A stretch of DNA of 64,000 nucleotides from CALXVA01 sp944392465 (GTDB taxonomy: Bacteria > Bacillota > Clostridia > TANB77 > CAG-508), in the NCBI GenBank assembly GCA_963931155.1, contig OZ006978.1, forward strand, positions 1 to 64,000, read 5' to 3'. Position 1 is the first letter of the stretch. Each line of letters opens with the position of its first letter. Below the pieces are notes generated by a model. It was not told where the DNA came from. It saw only the letters and a list, made by a program, of their open reading frames with translations, and did no database searches. Shown in pieces: positions 24,476 to 32,334 of the stretch. A program made the position numbers and the translations under genes.

Positions 24476-25309
24476 TTAATTATTGTTTTCAAATAATTCT
24501 TTAATATATAAATCTCTATTTTTTAATGTGTTGCTTTTACTTTGTAATAAATTTTCAAAAAACAATATTAAATAATCAAATGTAGGATAAATTCCTTTTG
24601 GAATATTTCCATAATTACTTCTAACTAAAGCATTTCTAAAATATAAACTGTGCTCTTTAAACATATCATTATTAACATTGAAGCCCATATTATTAAGATA
24701 TTTTTCAATAAATACTGCTGTTGTTCTTGTATTACCTTCTCCAAAAGGGTGTACTTGCCATATACTTGACGTAAATTTTGCAATATGTTTTATCAATTCG
24801 TCCTGATTTAGTTTTGAATAATCAAATTCTTTTTCTTCTTTAAAATCGTAATCAAAATAACTTTCTATATCTTGATAATTTACATATTTAACAGTAGCTC
24901 CGTTAAGGATGTCCTCCTTTTTAGTAATATTGTAACTTCTATAATTACCTGCAAAATCATAAATATCTTTAAATAAGTGTTTATGAATATTTTTTAAGGT
25001 AATAGGACTAAAACCAAAGCTCTTATCTTCAAGCAATTGTGCAATTCTTAAAGATACTAAATCACATTCTTTTTCTCTTTTAATATTTATATCATTAGGA
25101 TTTTGTGTTTCATAATATGTCTTTAATAAATTTTCTACTTCGTTATATTTTAATTCTCCATTTATATTTTTTTGAGATAGGTCTAATAAATATTTAGAAG
25201 GCTCTAAGTTGTCAACCTTATTTAATCCAATACCAGTATTCCAATATTCTTGTTTTTTAATAATATCAGTTGTTTCATTTTCAATTATATAATTTTCTTC
25301 ATTAGACAT
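24476..25309 (-). CDS. Fic family protein
   Basis: About 277 residues from the ATG at 25309, or 281 from 25321. Fic core: ITLKNIHKHLFKDIYDFAGNYRSYN, then the catalytic loop HPFGEGNTRTTA. The usual motif is HxFx(D/E)GNGRxxR. His, Glu, Gly, Asn and the first Arg are kept, but the second Gly is Thr and the last Arg is missing, as in many Firmicute relatives. Fic proteins usually transfer AMP to a target hydroxyl. The gene sits between pieces of a decayed sensor operon, so it may have been inserted there. Confidence 0.88.
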   Translation of the reverse strand: MSNEENYIIENETTDIIKKQEYWNTGIGLNKVDNLEPSKYLLDLSQKNINGELKYNEVENLLKTYYETQNPNDINIKREKECDLVSLRIAQLLEDKSFGFSPITLKNIHKHLFKDIYDFAGNYRSYNITKKEDILNGATVKYVNYQDIESYFDYDFKEEKEFDYSKLNQDELIKHIAKFTSSIWQVHPFGEGNTRTTAVFIEKYLNNMGFNVNNDMFKEHSLYFRNALVRSNYGNIPKGIYPTFDYLILFFENLLQSKSNTLKNRDLYIKELFENNN

Positions 25310-25464
25310 ATAAAGCACCATTCCTTTCTTTATTTGCCCTATAGGCATACATATTGTGTCCTATACAATATAAAATTTATATTTCAAACTAAAACTTCTT
25401 AATTTTTTAAACTACCCTTATATTATACCATAAAATGCTTGATATTGCTATACTTTAAGCATTT

Positions 25465-25710
25465 TTACCTAAGCACATACCCTTGCCCCTTTCTTGTTTC
25501 AATCGCATCATCATACCCCAAATCGCTTAGTTTTGCTCTTAGCCTACTAATATTTACATTTAATGCGTTATCATTGATATACGAATCATTATTCCACAAA
25601 TCGGTCATTAAATCATCTCTTGTTACAATATTGCCTCTATTTGCTAACAAAAAGGTAAATATAATCATTTCGTTTTTTGTTAATATTAGTTCTTCTTTAG
25701 CATTTTTCAT
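25465..25710 (-). pseudogene. Response regulator DNA-binding domain without receiver
   Basis: About 81 residues forming only the OmpR-type winged helix (LTKNEMIIFTFLLANRGNIVTRDDLMTDLW…RLRAKLSDLGYDDAIETRKGQGYVLR). The phospho-acceptor receiver domain is absent. It has its own start with AGAAAGG and the repeated leader motif upstream, so it might still be expressed as a constitutive binder. Most likely it is the remains of the regulator partner of the kinase fragment at 23968. Confidence 0.7.
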
Positions 25711-25770
25711 TATTCCTTTCTCTTGATGCAAATTTTGTCAAAAAAGAATCATTTTTCAACCTTTGCTCCT
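25697..25770 (-). promoter_or_regulatory. Leader motif copy D with upstream ORF
   Basis: Minus strand: GGAGC, AAAGGTTGAAAAA, AATTTGCA, AGAAAGGAATA. A TTG at 25759 opens a 20-codon frame (TTG AAA AAT…) that stops at 25697 inside the downstream gene. It has the same plan as copies at 9607-9669 and 25983-26055. Confidence 0.45.
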
Positions 25771-25775
25771 TTTCT

Positions 25776-25982
25776 TTAAGAATTGACATCAATTTCTTCT
25801 AATATCAATGCTTGCTTTGGACAAAAGTTAGAACATTTACCACATCGTATGCATTTGTCATAATCGATTACTGGTGCATTAAACTCTTTCTGAGATAGTG
25901 CTCCTACTGGGCAGATTTTCACTGCTGGGCATTTATGATTTTGTGGACATTTTTCTAATATTATTTTTAATTTCTTTTCCAT
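25776..25982 (-). CDS. 4Fe-4S ferredoxin-like protein
   Basis: 68 residues from the ATG at 25982. The longer frame to 25994 has its ribosome site too close. Cysteines form a degenerate first cluster (CPQNHKCPAVKICPVGAL) and a complete second set (CIRCGKCSNFCP), so two 4Fe-4S clusters are plausible. It probably carries electrons for a partner not encoded nearby. The leader motif copy B precedes it. Confidence 0.85.
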   Translation of the reverse strand: MEKKLKIILEKCPQNHKCPAVKICPVGALSQKEFNAPVIDYDKCIRCGKCSNFCPKQALILEEIDVNS

Positions 25983-26055
25983 TATTAGCTTCATCCTTTC
26001 TTAAGGCACAAATTGATTGCAAAAAATTATAATTATTTTTCAACCTTTTACCTCT
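25983..26055 (-). promoter_or_regulatory. Leader motif copy B, before the ferredoxin
   Basis: Minus strand: GAGAGGT, AAAAGGTTGAAAAA, an AT hairpin, CAATTTGTGCC, then AAGAAAGGAT. A TTG at 26043 opens a 36-codon frame (TTG AAA AAT…) that runs into the ferredoxin gene in another frame. Confidence 0.45.
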
Positions 26056-26124
26056 CTTCTACTTTTAAAGCATATCATAAATGAGAGCAATTATCAATAT
26101 AACTACTCTCATCAAAATTATAAG

Positions 26125-26613
26125 CTATTTTTCTAATCTCATATATAATACTGGATACGGATTACCTTGATCATCTAATTCGTTTCTTTGGTAAGCTTTA
26201 AAACCCATATGTTCATAAAACCCTTTTGCTTGTGGATTTTGTTCATTTACTGCAAGTTCATTTACGCCATAGTTTTCTATACCATAATTTAATAATTGCT
26301 TCCCTACCCCTTTTCTTCTTTCGCTATTTTTAATAAATAGCATTTCAAGTTTATTTTGTTCTATTCCCATAAAGGCAATAGGTTGTTGGTTTTCATTTTT
26401 TACAATTATTAAGTGTTCTATGCCTTTTAATGCTCGTGGTACATATATTTTTATTTTTTCTATTTCCTCATCAGATAAAAATATGTGAGTTGCTTTTACT
26501 GAATCTTCCCATACTACTAGTAATTGGTTAATTAAATTATCTGTTCTTTCTTTTACTTCTTCAAATTCTTTGTTTTGATATATTTCTTTTTGTAATTTTT
26601 TTAAATCTATCAT
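26125..26613 (-). CDS. GNAT family N-acetyltransferase
   Basis: 162 residues. The acetyl-CoA binding motif is RRKGVGKQLLNYGI, followed by LAVNEQNPQAKGFYEHMGFK, the usual end of the GNAT fold. It transfers an acetyl group to an amine, substrate unknown. It stands alone about 100 bases after tag on the same strand. The start ATG has AGAAAGAAG upstream. Confidence 0.85.
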   Translation of the reverse strand: MIDLKKLQKEIYQNKEFEEVKERTDNLINQLLVVWEDSVKATHIFLSDEEIEKIKIYVPRALKGIEHLIIVKNENQQPIAFMGIEQNKLEMLFIKNSERRKGVGKQLLNYGIENYGVNELAVNEQNPQAKGFYEHMGFKAYQRNELDDQGNPYPVLYMRLEK

Positions 26614-26710
26614 TCTAAAGTCTTCTTTCTGTTATTTTATAATAACTATTCAAAGCAAATATCTTTTACTATAGTGAAATTATATTATTATCTAATTATT
26701 TTGTAAAGTA

Positions 26711-27268
26711 TTAAAAAGGATACGAATTCTCCTGTTTGTACAAAAAACATTCCTTATCATGTGAATATATAATTCCTATTGCTTGTAAATAAGAATAAAT
26801 TATTGTACTGCCTACAAATTTCATTCCTCTTTTTTGTAAATCATTTGAAATTGCATCTGATAATTCATTTGTAGTTTTACCTATTTCATAAATAATGGTG
26901 TCTTTCGTAAATGTTTTTAAGTAATTACGAAAAGAAACATATTCTTTTTGTATGTTTTTGAAAATTTTACTATTATTTATTGTTGCTCTTATTTTTAATT
27001 TGTTTCTTATAATATTTTTGTTTTCTAGTAATTCTTGTATTTTTCCATCATCATAATTACAAATTTTATCTATATCAAAATTATCAAATGCTTTTCTAAA
27101 ACTTTCTCTTTTATTTAACACACATTCCCAAGAAAGTCCTGCTTGAAAAGACTCTAATAATAACATTTCAAATAAGTATTTATCGTCTAAGTTTAATTTA
27201 CACCATTCTTCGTCGTGATACTTTACATATAATTCATTTTTTAAATTACACCACTTGCACCTTATCAT
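26711..27268 (-). CDS. tag: DNA-3-methyladenine glycosylase I
   Basis: 185 residues of the Tag family: RCKWCN at the start (zinc-binding Cys), YHDEEWC, FEMLLLESFQAGLSW with the catalytic Glu, and GMKFVGSTIIYSYLQAIG. The zinc site is partly visible (Cys 4, and a late His-x-x-x-Cys in YSHDKECF). It removes 3-methyladenine from DNA. It overlaps ogt by four bases, giving a two-gene alkylation-repair operon. Confidence 0.93.
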   Translation of the reverse strand: MIRCKWCNLKNELYVKYHDEEWCKLNLDDKYLFEMLLLESFQAGLSWECVLNKRESFRKAFDNFDIDKICNYDDGKIQELLENKNIIRNKLKIRATINNSKIFKNIQKEYVSFRNYLKTFTKDTIIYEIGKTTNELSDAISNDLQKRGMKFVGSTIIYSYLQAIGIIYSHDKECFLYKQENSYPF

Positions 27269-27804
27269 AATGCAGTACCCCTTTTAGGAATAAAAAATTT
27301 ACTCATATCGTTTCCTTCTAGTTTTAATAATTCCACTTTATTTTTTATTCCTCCACCATAACCTGTTAGACTTCCATTTGTTCCAACTACTCTATGGCAA
27401 GGAATAATAATACATATTGGATTCCATCCAACAGCTCCTCCAACTGCTTGACTAGACATTCTTTTTATTCCTCTATTTCTTGCAATCATTTTAGATATAT
27501 CATTATATGTTAAAGTTTTTCCAAATGGTATATTATTCATTATATCTACTACTTCTTTTCTGAATGGTGTTAAATTATTTATTTTATATTCTGGTGTAAA
27601 ATCTGGTTCTTTTCCACTAAAATATATATCAAGCCACTTACTTGTTTCTTTAAATATTTGTAATTCTTTTTCTTCACAATTTATTTCATGTTTTGAAGAA
27701 TCTCTTGATTCCTCAAACCATAAACCTGTTAAATATTTACCATCACTATTCATCAACATGTTTGAAAAGCCATTTGGTGTTTGATATTTATATTTGTAAA
27801 TCAT
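27265..27804 (-). CDS. ogt: Methylated-DNA–protein-cysteine methyltransferase
   Basis: 179 residues. The active site is IIPCHRVVGTNGSLTGYGGG, with the acceptor cysteine in PCHRV, and the helix-turn-helix is TYNDISKMIARNRGIKRMSSQAVGGAVGWNP. It removes methyl groups from O6-methylguanine in a suicide reaction. It is coupled with tag (four-base overlap). Both repair the same kind of damage. Confidence 0.94.
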   Translation of the reverse strand: MIYKYKYQTPNGFSNMLMNSDGKYLTGLWFEESRDSSKHEINCEEKELQIFKETSKWLDIYFSGKEPDFTPEYKINNLTPFRKEVVDIMNNIPFGKTLTYNDISKMIARNRGIKRMSSQAVGGAVGWNPICIIIPCHRVVGTNGSLTGYGGGIKNKVELLKLEGNDMSKFFIPKRGTAL

Positions 27805-27832
27805 AATGAATTTTCACCTCATTTTTTAAATA

Positions 27833-28861
27833 CTATAAATTTTCTTTTAAAAATGCTTCAATTTTATCAAAAGGAATTATATCTTTTCTATCATATAAAT
27901 CTGTATGAACTGCATTTGGAATAATCATAAGTTCTTTGTTATCATTATATTTTCCGTTTTCTGTCATTTTCTTATAAGCATCTTTACTAAAATAACAAGA
28001 ATGTGCTTTTTCTCCATGTATTATCAAAACTGCATTTCTTATTTCATTTGAAAAAGTATGCTGTGGTGTATTTATAAATGAAAGACTTGAAGTTACATTC
28101 CAACCGCCATTAGAGTTTAAACTTCTTTTATGGTATCCACGATTTGTTTTATAATAATCATAATAATCTTTTACATAGAATGGTGCATCTTCTGGCAATG
28201 GATCTACAACTCCTCCTGCTAAAGCATAACTTCCTTTTTTAAAATCTTCTATTCTTTGTGCATTTAAGTTTTTCTTTAATTCATAAAGCTCATCTTCAGT
28301 TGTGCTATCAAAATATCCATTATGATTTACTCTACTCATATTATACATTGTTGAACAAACTGTGGCTTTTATTCTAGTATCAATACTTGCTACATTTAAA
28401 GCTAAGCCTCCCCAACCACAAATTCCAATTATTCCTATTTTTTCTTTGTCAACATTATCTTGAACAGATAAAAAATCAACTGCTGCCTGAAAATCTTCTG
28501 TATTTATATCAGGAGATGCAACATATCTAGGTAGCCCTGTGCTTTCTCCTGTAAATGATGGATCAAATGCTATAGTTAAAAATCCTCTTTCTGTCATTTC
28601 TTGTGCATATAACCCACTTGATTGTTCTTTTACTGCACCAAAAGGTCCTGCAACTGCTAGCCCTGAAAGTTTTCCTTTATACTCTTTTGGTTCATATAAA
28701 TCAGCAACAAGTGTTATTCCAAACCTGTTATTAAATGTTACTTTTCTATGATTTACCTTTTCACTTTTTGGGAATGTTTTATCCCACTCTTCTGTTAATA
28801 CAATGTCTTCTTTTTTTGCATCAGTATTAGTCATTTCTCCATAGTTAATTTTATTTTCCAT
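27833..28861 (-). CDS. Alpha/beta hydrolase, dienelactone-hydrolase-like
   Basis: About 342 residues from the ATG at 28861, which has GGGAGG nine bases upstream. The frame extends to a TTG at 28894 without such a site. The nucleophile elbow is GIIGICGWGGLAL, with Cys in place of Ser as in dienelactone hydrolases. HTDLYDRKDIIPF carries a likely catalytic His. It follows the flavodoxin gene in the TetR-linked cluster. Substrate unknown. Confidence 0.85.
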   Translation of the reverse strand: MENKINYGEMTNTDAKKEDIVLTEEWDKTFPKSEKVNHRKVTFNNRFGITLVADLYEPKEYKGKLSGLAVAGPFGAVKEQSSGLYAQEMTERGFLTIAFDPSFTGESTGLPRYVASPDINTEDFQAAVDFLSVQDNVDKEKIGIIGICGWGGLALNVASIDTRIKATVCSTMYNMSRVNHNGYFDSTTEDELYELKKNLNAQRIEDFKKGSYALAGGVVDPLPEDAPFYVKDYYDYYKTNRGYHKRSLNSNGGWNVTSSLSFINTPQHTFSNEIRNAVLIIHGEKAHSCYFSKDAYKKMTENGKYNDNKELMIIPNAVHTDLYDRKDIIPFDKIEAFLKENL

Positions 28862-28881
28862 ATCTTCATACCTCCCAAATT

Positions 28882-29349
28882 TTAATTTATCCAATTTTTT
28901 AAATCTTCCTCATTTTCCGTTCCTGTTAATCTTTTTCCGTCTTTCCAGTTATAATTTGGATATGTTTTCATTAAATCATTTTCTGCATATTTCATACCTG
29001 AACCACCCGAGGTACAAAATGGTATTAAAGTTTTTCCTGTAAAGTCTTTGCTTTCAATAAAAGTATTAACAGCTGTTGGGCATACTCCCCACCAAATTGG
29101 GAACCCTATTAAAATAGTGTCATAACTGCTTATATCTAAATTATTGTCTTTTATTTCTGGTCTGAAAGATTTATTTTGCATTTCAACAGACGACCTACTC
29201 TGCTTGTTAGTCCAGTCTAAATCTGCATCTGTATATTTTTCTTTTGGCTCAATTTCAAACAAATCTCCTCCTACTGCCTTTGCAATTTTTTCTGCCACTC
29301 TCTTTGTAACACCACTTGCTGAAAAATAACTTACTAAAATTTTACTCAT
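28882..29349 (-). CDS. Flavodoxin
   Basis: 155 residues. The FMN phosphate loop is YFSASGVTKRVAEKIA, with IGFPIWWGVCPTAVNTFIE for the ring and TSGGSGM near the C-terminus. It is a soluble electron carrier of the flavodoxin_4 type. AGGAGGAATG-type site before the start. It is part of the cluster of small redox and stress genes below the TetR regulator. Confidence 0.92.
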   Translation of the reverse strand: MSKILVSYFSASGVTKRVAEKIAKAVGGDLFEIEPKEKYTDADLDWTNKQSRSSVEMQNKSFRPEIKDNNLDISSYDTILIGFPIWWGVCPTAVNTFIESKDFTGKTLIPFCTSGGSGMKYAENDLMKTYPNYNWKDGKRLTGTENEEDLKNWIN

Positions 29350-29402
29350 TTTACATTCCTCCTCTTACAGTAAATGAATAATTTTTAATATATTCATTTA
29401 TC

Positions 29403-29699
29403 TTATTTTTTCTTTTCTACAAATTGTTCCACTCTCATACGAATATGGTATTTTTCTCTTAATTTTGCAATTTCTTCCATCATTTTTGATTTATGATGCT
29501 CATCTAATGCTTCCTGACTTTCACATTTATCTATCAAAAGTACTGTTTCTGGGTCATCCATTGGGAAAAAATAGTTATATCTTAAATTTCCTTTTTCAGT
29601 TCTTACTCTTTCTACTATCCCACTTGAAACCATTTCCTCTGCAAACTTTTTAGCCGAACCATTTTCTCCTGTATAATATATGTTGATTGTTAAATTCAT
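29403..29699 (-). CDS. Antibiotic biosynthesis monooxygenase (YgiN-like) family protein
   Basis: 98 residues with the ABM ferredoxin-like fold pattern: LTINIYYTGENGSAKKFAEEM, LRYNYFFPMDDPETVLLIDKCESQEALDEHHKSKMMEEIA. Members such as YgiN oxidise quinols or act as cofactor-free oxygenases. It sits next to the cupin gene (nine-base gap), AGGAGG before the start. Confidence 0.85.
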   Translation of the reverse strand: MNLTINIYYTGENGSAKKFAEEMVSSGIVERVRTEKGNLRYNYFFPMDDPETVLLIDKCESQEALDEHHKSKMMEEIAKLREKYHIRMRVEQFVEKKK

Positions 29700-29708
29700 A
29701 TTTTCCTC

Positions 29709-30041
29709 CTATCCTAATTTATTATATTCTTCGTCTGATACTTTCTCACACCACTCATTTTTTGTATCTTCTCCTGGTACTTCTATTGCAATATGTGAAA
29801 ACCAACTGTCTTTTTTGGCTCCGTGCCAATGTTTTACATTTGCAGGAATTACTATTACTTTTCCTGGCTCTAAATTTATTGCTTTTTTTCCTTCTTCTTG
29901 ATACCAGCCATAACCTGCTGTGCAAATTAAAATTTGTCCTCCATTTTTACTTGCGTGATGTATATGCCAATTATTTCTACAGCCTGGCTCAAATGTTACA
30001 TTTGCTAAAAATATTGGACTTGTATTATCTACTAATTGCAT
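29709..30041 (-). CDS. Cupin domain protein
   Basis: 110 residues. The two cupin motifs are GCRNNWHIHHASKNGGQILICTAGYGWYQEEG (metal ligands His-x-His and Glu/Gln region) and PGKVIVIPANVKHWHGA. The N-terminal strand is short. The ATG lies inside the end of the broken carboxymuconolactone-decarboxylase gene (16-base overlap). In many relatives these two domains are neighbours or fused. Confidence 0.87.
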   Translation of the reverse strand: MQLVDNTSPIFLANVTFEPGCRNNWHIHHASKNGGQILICTAGYGWYQEEGKKAINLEPGKVIVIPANVKHWHGAKKDSWFSHIAIEVPGEDTKNEWCEKVSDEEYNKLG

Positions 30042-30468
30042 TTAAACTTCTTGGATAACCTATATAAGGCAAAAGTGCTGTTACTGTATTTAATAATGTT
30101 TGCTTATCATTTCCCACATTTACATTTCCTACAATATGCCCTTTTACTTGTGGCTCACAACCACCTTGTGATATTAGTATTGAAAATGTAATTAGTTCTC
30201 TTGTTTTTACATCTAAACCATTTCTTGTATAGAAATCACCAAAACAGTTATCTGATAAGAATTTTTGTATATGTACTTGATTCTTTGGAGAATTTTTATA
30301 ATTGTTATCTATTGTTTCTCCAAATATTGATTTTTGTACTTCTAGTCCTTTATCAAATCTATCTTCTATTGTAGTTGTTCCTTGCTTTTCTAATGGTAAT
30401 TCAATTCCTCTTTCTTTAAAAATTCTATTTGTAGGTTCTAATAAATCTAAAACTTTTAAAATACCAAT
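30025..30468 (-). pseudogene. Carboxymuconolactone decarboxylase family gene lacking its start
   Basis: An open frame reads LDLLEPTNRIFKERGIELP…KNQVHIQKFLSDNCFGDFYTRNGLDVKTRELITFSILISQGGCEPQVKGHI-like sequence to a stop at 30025. The C-terminal domain is good (RELITFSILISQGGCEPQVKGH). There is no start codon: the 5' end runs into the truncated DUF4405 gene in another frame, with a stop just upstream. A deletion fused the two genes. Confidence 0.75.
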
Positions 30469-30616
30469 TTATATTTAAAATATTATGTATGATAAACAAT
30501 ACAAATGTTATTATGCCTAGTATTTCGTGAATGCTATTTTCTGTTATGTAATAGCCCATTAAAACTATAAACAAACAAGTCATAACAATATCTAAAATTA
30601 TTCTTAATTTTCTCAT
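30425..30616 (-). pseudogene. N-terminal fragment of a DUF4405-type membrane protein
   Basis: 63 residues with two membrane segments and HEILGIITFVLFIIHNILNINWY, a pattern of DUF4405/cytochrome b561-like proteins where the His residues bind haem. The family normally continues with further segments after NWY. Here six or so codons from the neighbouring gene follow and then a stop. It sits 11 bases after the TetR gene. Confidence 0.65.
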
Positions 30617-30627
30617 AGTTACCTCAA

Positions 30628-31239
30628 TTACTTTAATAATTTTAATATTCCATTATAAGCAATTTCATATATAGATAAATTTGGAAATGGTACATTTGCT
30701 TTTTCCATTGCTAATTTTTGTTTTTCTGTTGCTTCTGTATAAGGATATATTCCGTACATAAATGGAAAAAATGAAAATATGAATTTATCTTTTTCTTCTT
30801 CTGACATATCTTTAAAAAATTTATCTATACACTTTTTTACCATTTTTACGGCTCTGCCATAAGATTCTTTAAATTTTATTAGTTCTTCTATTCTGCTATT
30901 TTCTTCCATATCATACATATTCATTGAAAGTAGTTTTAATAAATTTTTTCTTTTCTCTATAGTATGTGCTAATTTTTCAGCAAAACTTTCTTTTGTTAAT
31001 TCTACATTTTGGTTACATATTTCTTCTAAATCTTCTATCCATTTTTCATATTCTTGTTTAAATAATGCTAAAAATATTTCTTCTTTTGTTTGAAAATAAT
31101 AGTATATAGAAGTTCTGGAGAATTTTCCTTGCTCTCCAATTCCTTTTATTGTAATGTCTTTAAAGCTTGTTTCTTTATAAAGTTCCTCACAAGCCTTAAT
31201 AATTTCTTCTTTCTTATCTTCTATTATTTCAGATTCCAT
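30628..31239 (-). CDS. TetR/AcrR family repressor
   Basis: 203 residues. The N-terminal helix-turn-helix is KEEIIKACEELYKETSFKDITIKGIGEQGKFSRTSIYYYFQTKEEIF, and the rest is an all-helical ligand and dimer domain. It heads a same-strand cluster of redox and stress genes (30616 to 27833). Two palindromes in its own promoter (31256-31310) make autorepression very likely. The inducer is unknown. Confidence 0.93.
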   Translation of the reverse strand: MESEIIEDKKEEIIKACEELYKETSFKDITIKGIGEQGKFSRTSIYYYFQTKEEIFLALFKQEYEKWIEDLEEICNQNVELTKESFAEKLAHTIEKRKNLLKLLSMNMYDMEENSRIEELIKFKESYGRAVKMVKKCIDKFFKDMSEEEKDKFIFSFFPFMYGIYPYTEATEKQKLAMEKANVPFPNLSIYEIAYNGILKLLK

Positions 31240-31255
31240 TTCTTCATCTCCTTTT

Positions 31256-31310
31256 TTGACACTGTGTCAACTTTCATTTATTATATATCACGTTTTCGAC
31301 ACTGTGTCAA
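31256..31310 (-). promoter_or_regulatory. Promoter with two TetR operators
   Basis: TTGACAC-T-GTGTCAA at 31256-31270 is a perfect palindrome. A second copy at 31296-31310 has one mismatch. On the minus strand the second copy contains the -35 (TTGACA, 31310-31305), and TATATA lies 17 bases further. The first copy lies just past the -10. Both would block RNA polymerase. Confidence 0.85.
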
Positions 31311-31322
31311 TAGTTTTTTTAT

Positions 31323-31356
31323 AAAAAAGGCAAATGATTTTTATCATCTGCCTTTT
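31323..31356 (-). terminator. Terminator after flavodoxin module copy 1
   Basis: AAAAGGCAGATGAT pairs with ATCATTTGCCTTTTTT on the minus strand, 17 bases after the stop codon at 31373. Confidence 0.85.
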
Positions 31357-31372
31357 CTATTGTAATTTGTCT

Positions 31373-31909
31373 TTATTTTTGTATTTCATTAGTTATCTTA
31401 TCTAAACTAGAAAAATCAATAAAATTAACCTTTTTGTTATAAGTTTCTATCATTGCTCTATCTTCAGCTGTTTGCTTTTCATTTGGTAAATTCTTAACTG
31501 CATTATAAAGCAATTTCATCATAGTTTTATGGGCAAAGTTTAATTTTGAATAATCTATTCCACCTCTTAAATGGAAGATTTTTGCTTTTTCAAGAACTTC
31601 TTTTGGTATCTGAGTTTTTATATTATTCCTTATATTATTTTTATTTACTTTATCCGTTGGGTCCGAAAGACCAACTGTTGCAATAAGAATTTTTTTGTTT
31701 GAAATATTATTTAATTTTTTTAGTGTTTTTGACATTCCTAATACTCCACCGGCATACAAAGCACCTAAATAAATAATATTATCATAATCATTTATTTGTT
31801 GATTAAATTTTTTAAAAGAAATTGTTTTTATATTAGTTCTTTTTGAAAGTTCTTCTGCGTATTGTTTTGTTGTTCCATAGTGAGAACCATATATTATAAT
31901 ACTATTCAT
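31373..31909 (-). CDS. Flavodoxin-domain protein, module copy 1
   Basis: 178 residues. The N-terminal loop IYGSHYGTTKQYAEELS binds FMN phosphate. LGALYAGGVLGMSKTLKKL and VGLSDPTD follow. The length and the C-terminal helix region resemble the HemG-like flavodoxin family. It is the last of three genes (32311 to 31373) that are repeated at 46863-45919. The two flavodoxin genes are nearly identical over long stretches at DNA level. Confidence 0.87.
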   Translation of the reverse strand: MNSIIIYGSHYGTTKQYAEELSKRTNIKTISFKKFNQQINDYDNIIYLGALYAGGVLGMSKTLKKLNNISNKKILIATVGLSDPTDKVNKNNIRNNIKTQIPKEVLEKAKIFHLRGGIDYSKLNFAHKTMMKLLYNAVKNLPNEKQTAEDRAMIETYNKKVNFIDFSSLDKITNEIQK

Positions 31910-31926
31910 AAAAACTCCTTTTTTAT

Positions 31927-32082
31927 TTACTTTTTAAATACTAAAATTGCCTTTGCAGTTCCTGTAATTGACATTGTAACTAACTCATAGCCATTTTCTA
32001 ACATTTCATTTGCTTTTTCTTCTACTTTTTCAGCCATATTATCTGCTTTTGGCGAATAATCTATAATAACTGTTTTATACAT
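31927..32082 (-). CDS. Small DUF4177-like protein, module copy 1
   Basis: 51 residues from the ATG at 32082, which has AAAGGTGG seven bases upstream. The pattern MYKTVIIDYSPKADNMAEKVEEKANEMLENGYELVTMSITGTAKAILVFKK fits the small single-domain DUF4177 type; seen as strand-helix-strand-strand. Function unknown. Copy 2 is at 46476. Confidence 0.65.
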   Translation of the reverse strand: MYKTVIIDYSPKADNMAEKVEEKANEMLENGYELVTMSITGTAKAILVFKK

Positions 32083-32110
32083 TTTTTTGCCACCTTTCCT
32101 TTCTATATAA

Positions 32111-32311
32111 TCATTTATTTTTTTCATTTTTTGAAATATATAGTGCCAATAATATTATTCCTATTAGATTAATTCCTATTGATAAACCTAATAACAAACC
32201 TGAACTAAATTCACTAAATGGTGTAACTTCATTACCACAAAAGAAAGTATAAGCCAAGTACAATATATTTCCTAATATTATTAATAATATTCCAGTTTTT
32301 CCTTTATGCAT
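32111..32311 (-). CDS. Small two-segment membrane protein, module copy 1
   Basis: 66 residues with two hydrophobic segments (about 7-25 and 38-60). The loop reads CGNEVTPFSEFSSGLLLGLSIGINLIGI. First gene of the three-gene module. Copy 2 at 46660 keeps the same layout (TGNETSSFGEFTKGLLLGVSVGANLVGI). It may anchor or accompany the flavodoxin at the membrane, which is inference. Confidence 0.65.
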   Translation of the reverse strand: MHKGKTGILLIILGNILYLAYTFFCGNEVTPFSEFSSGLLLGLSIGINLIGIILLALYISKNEKNK

Positions 32312-32334
32312 ATGTAATCCTCACTTTCAAATTA

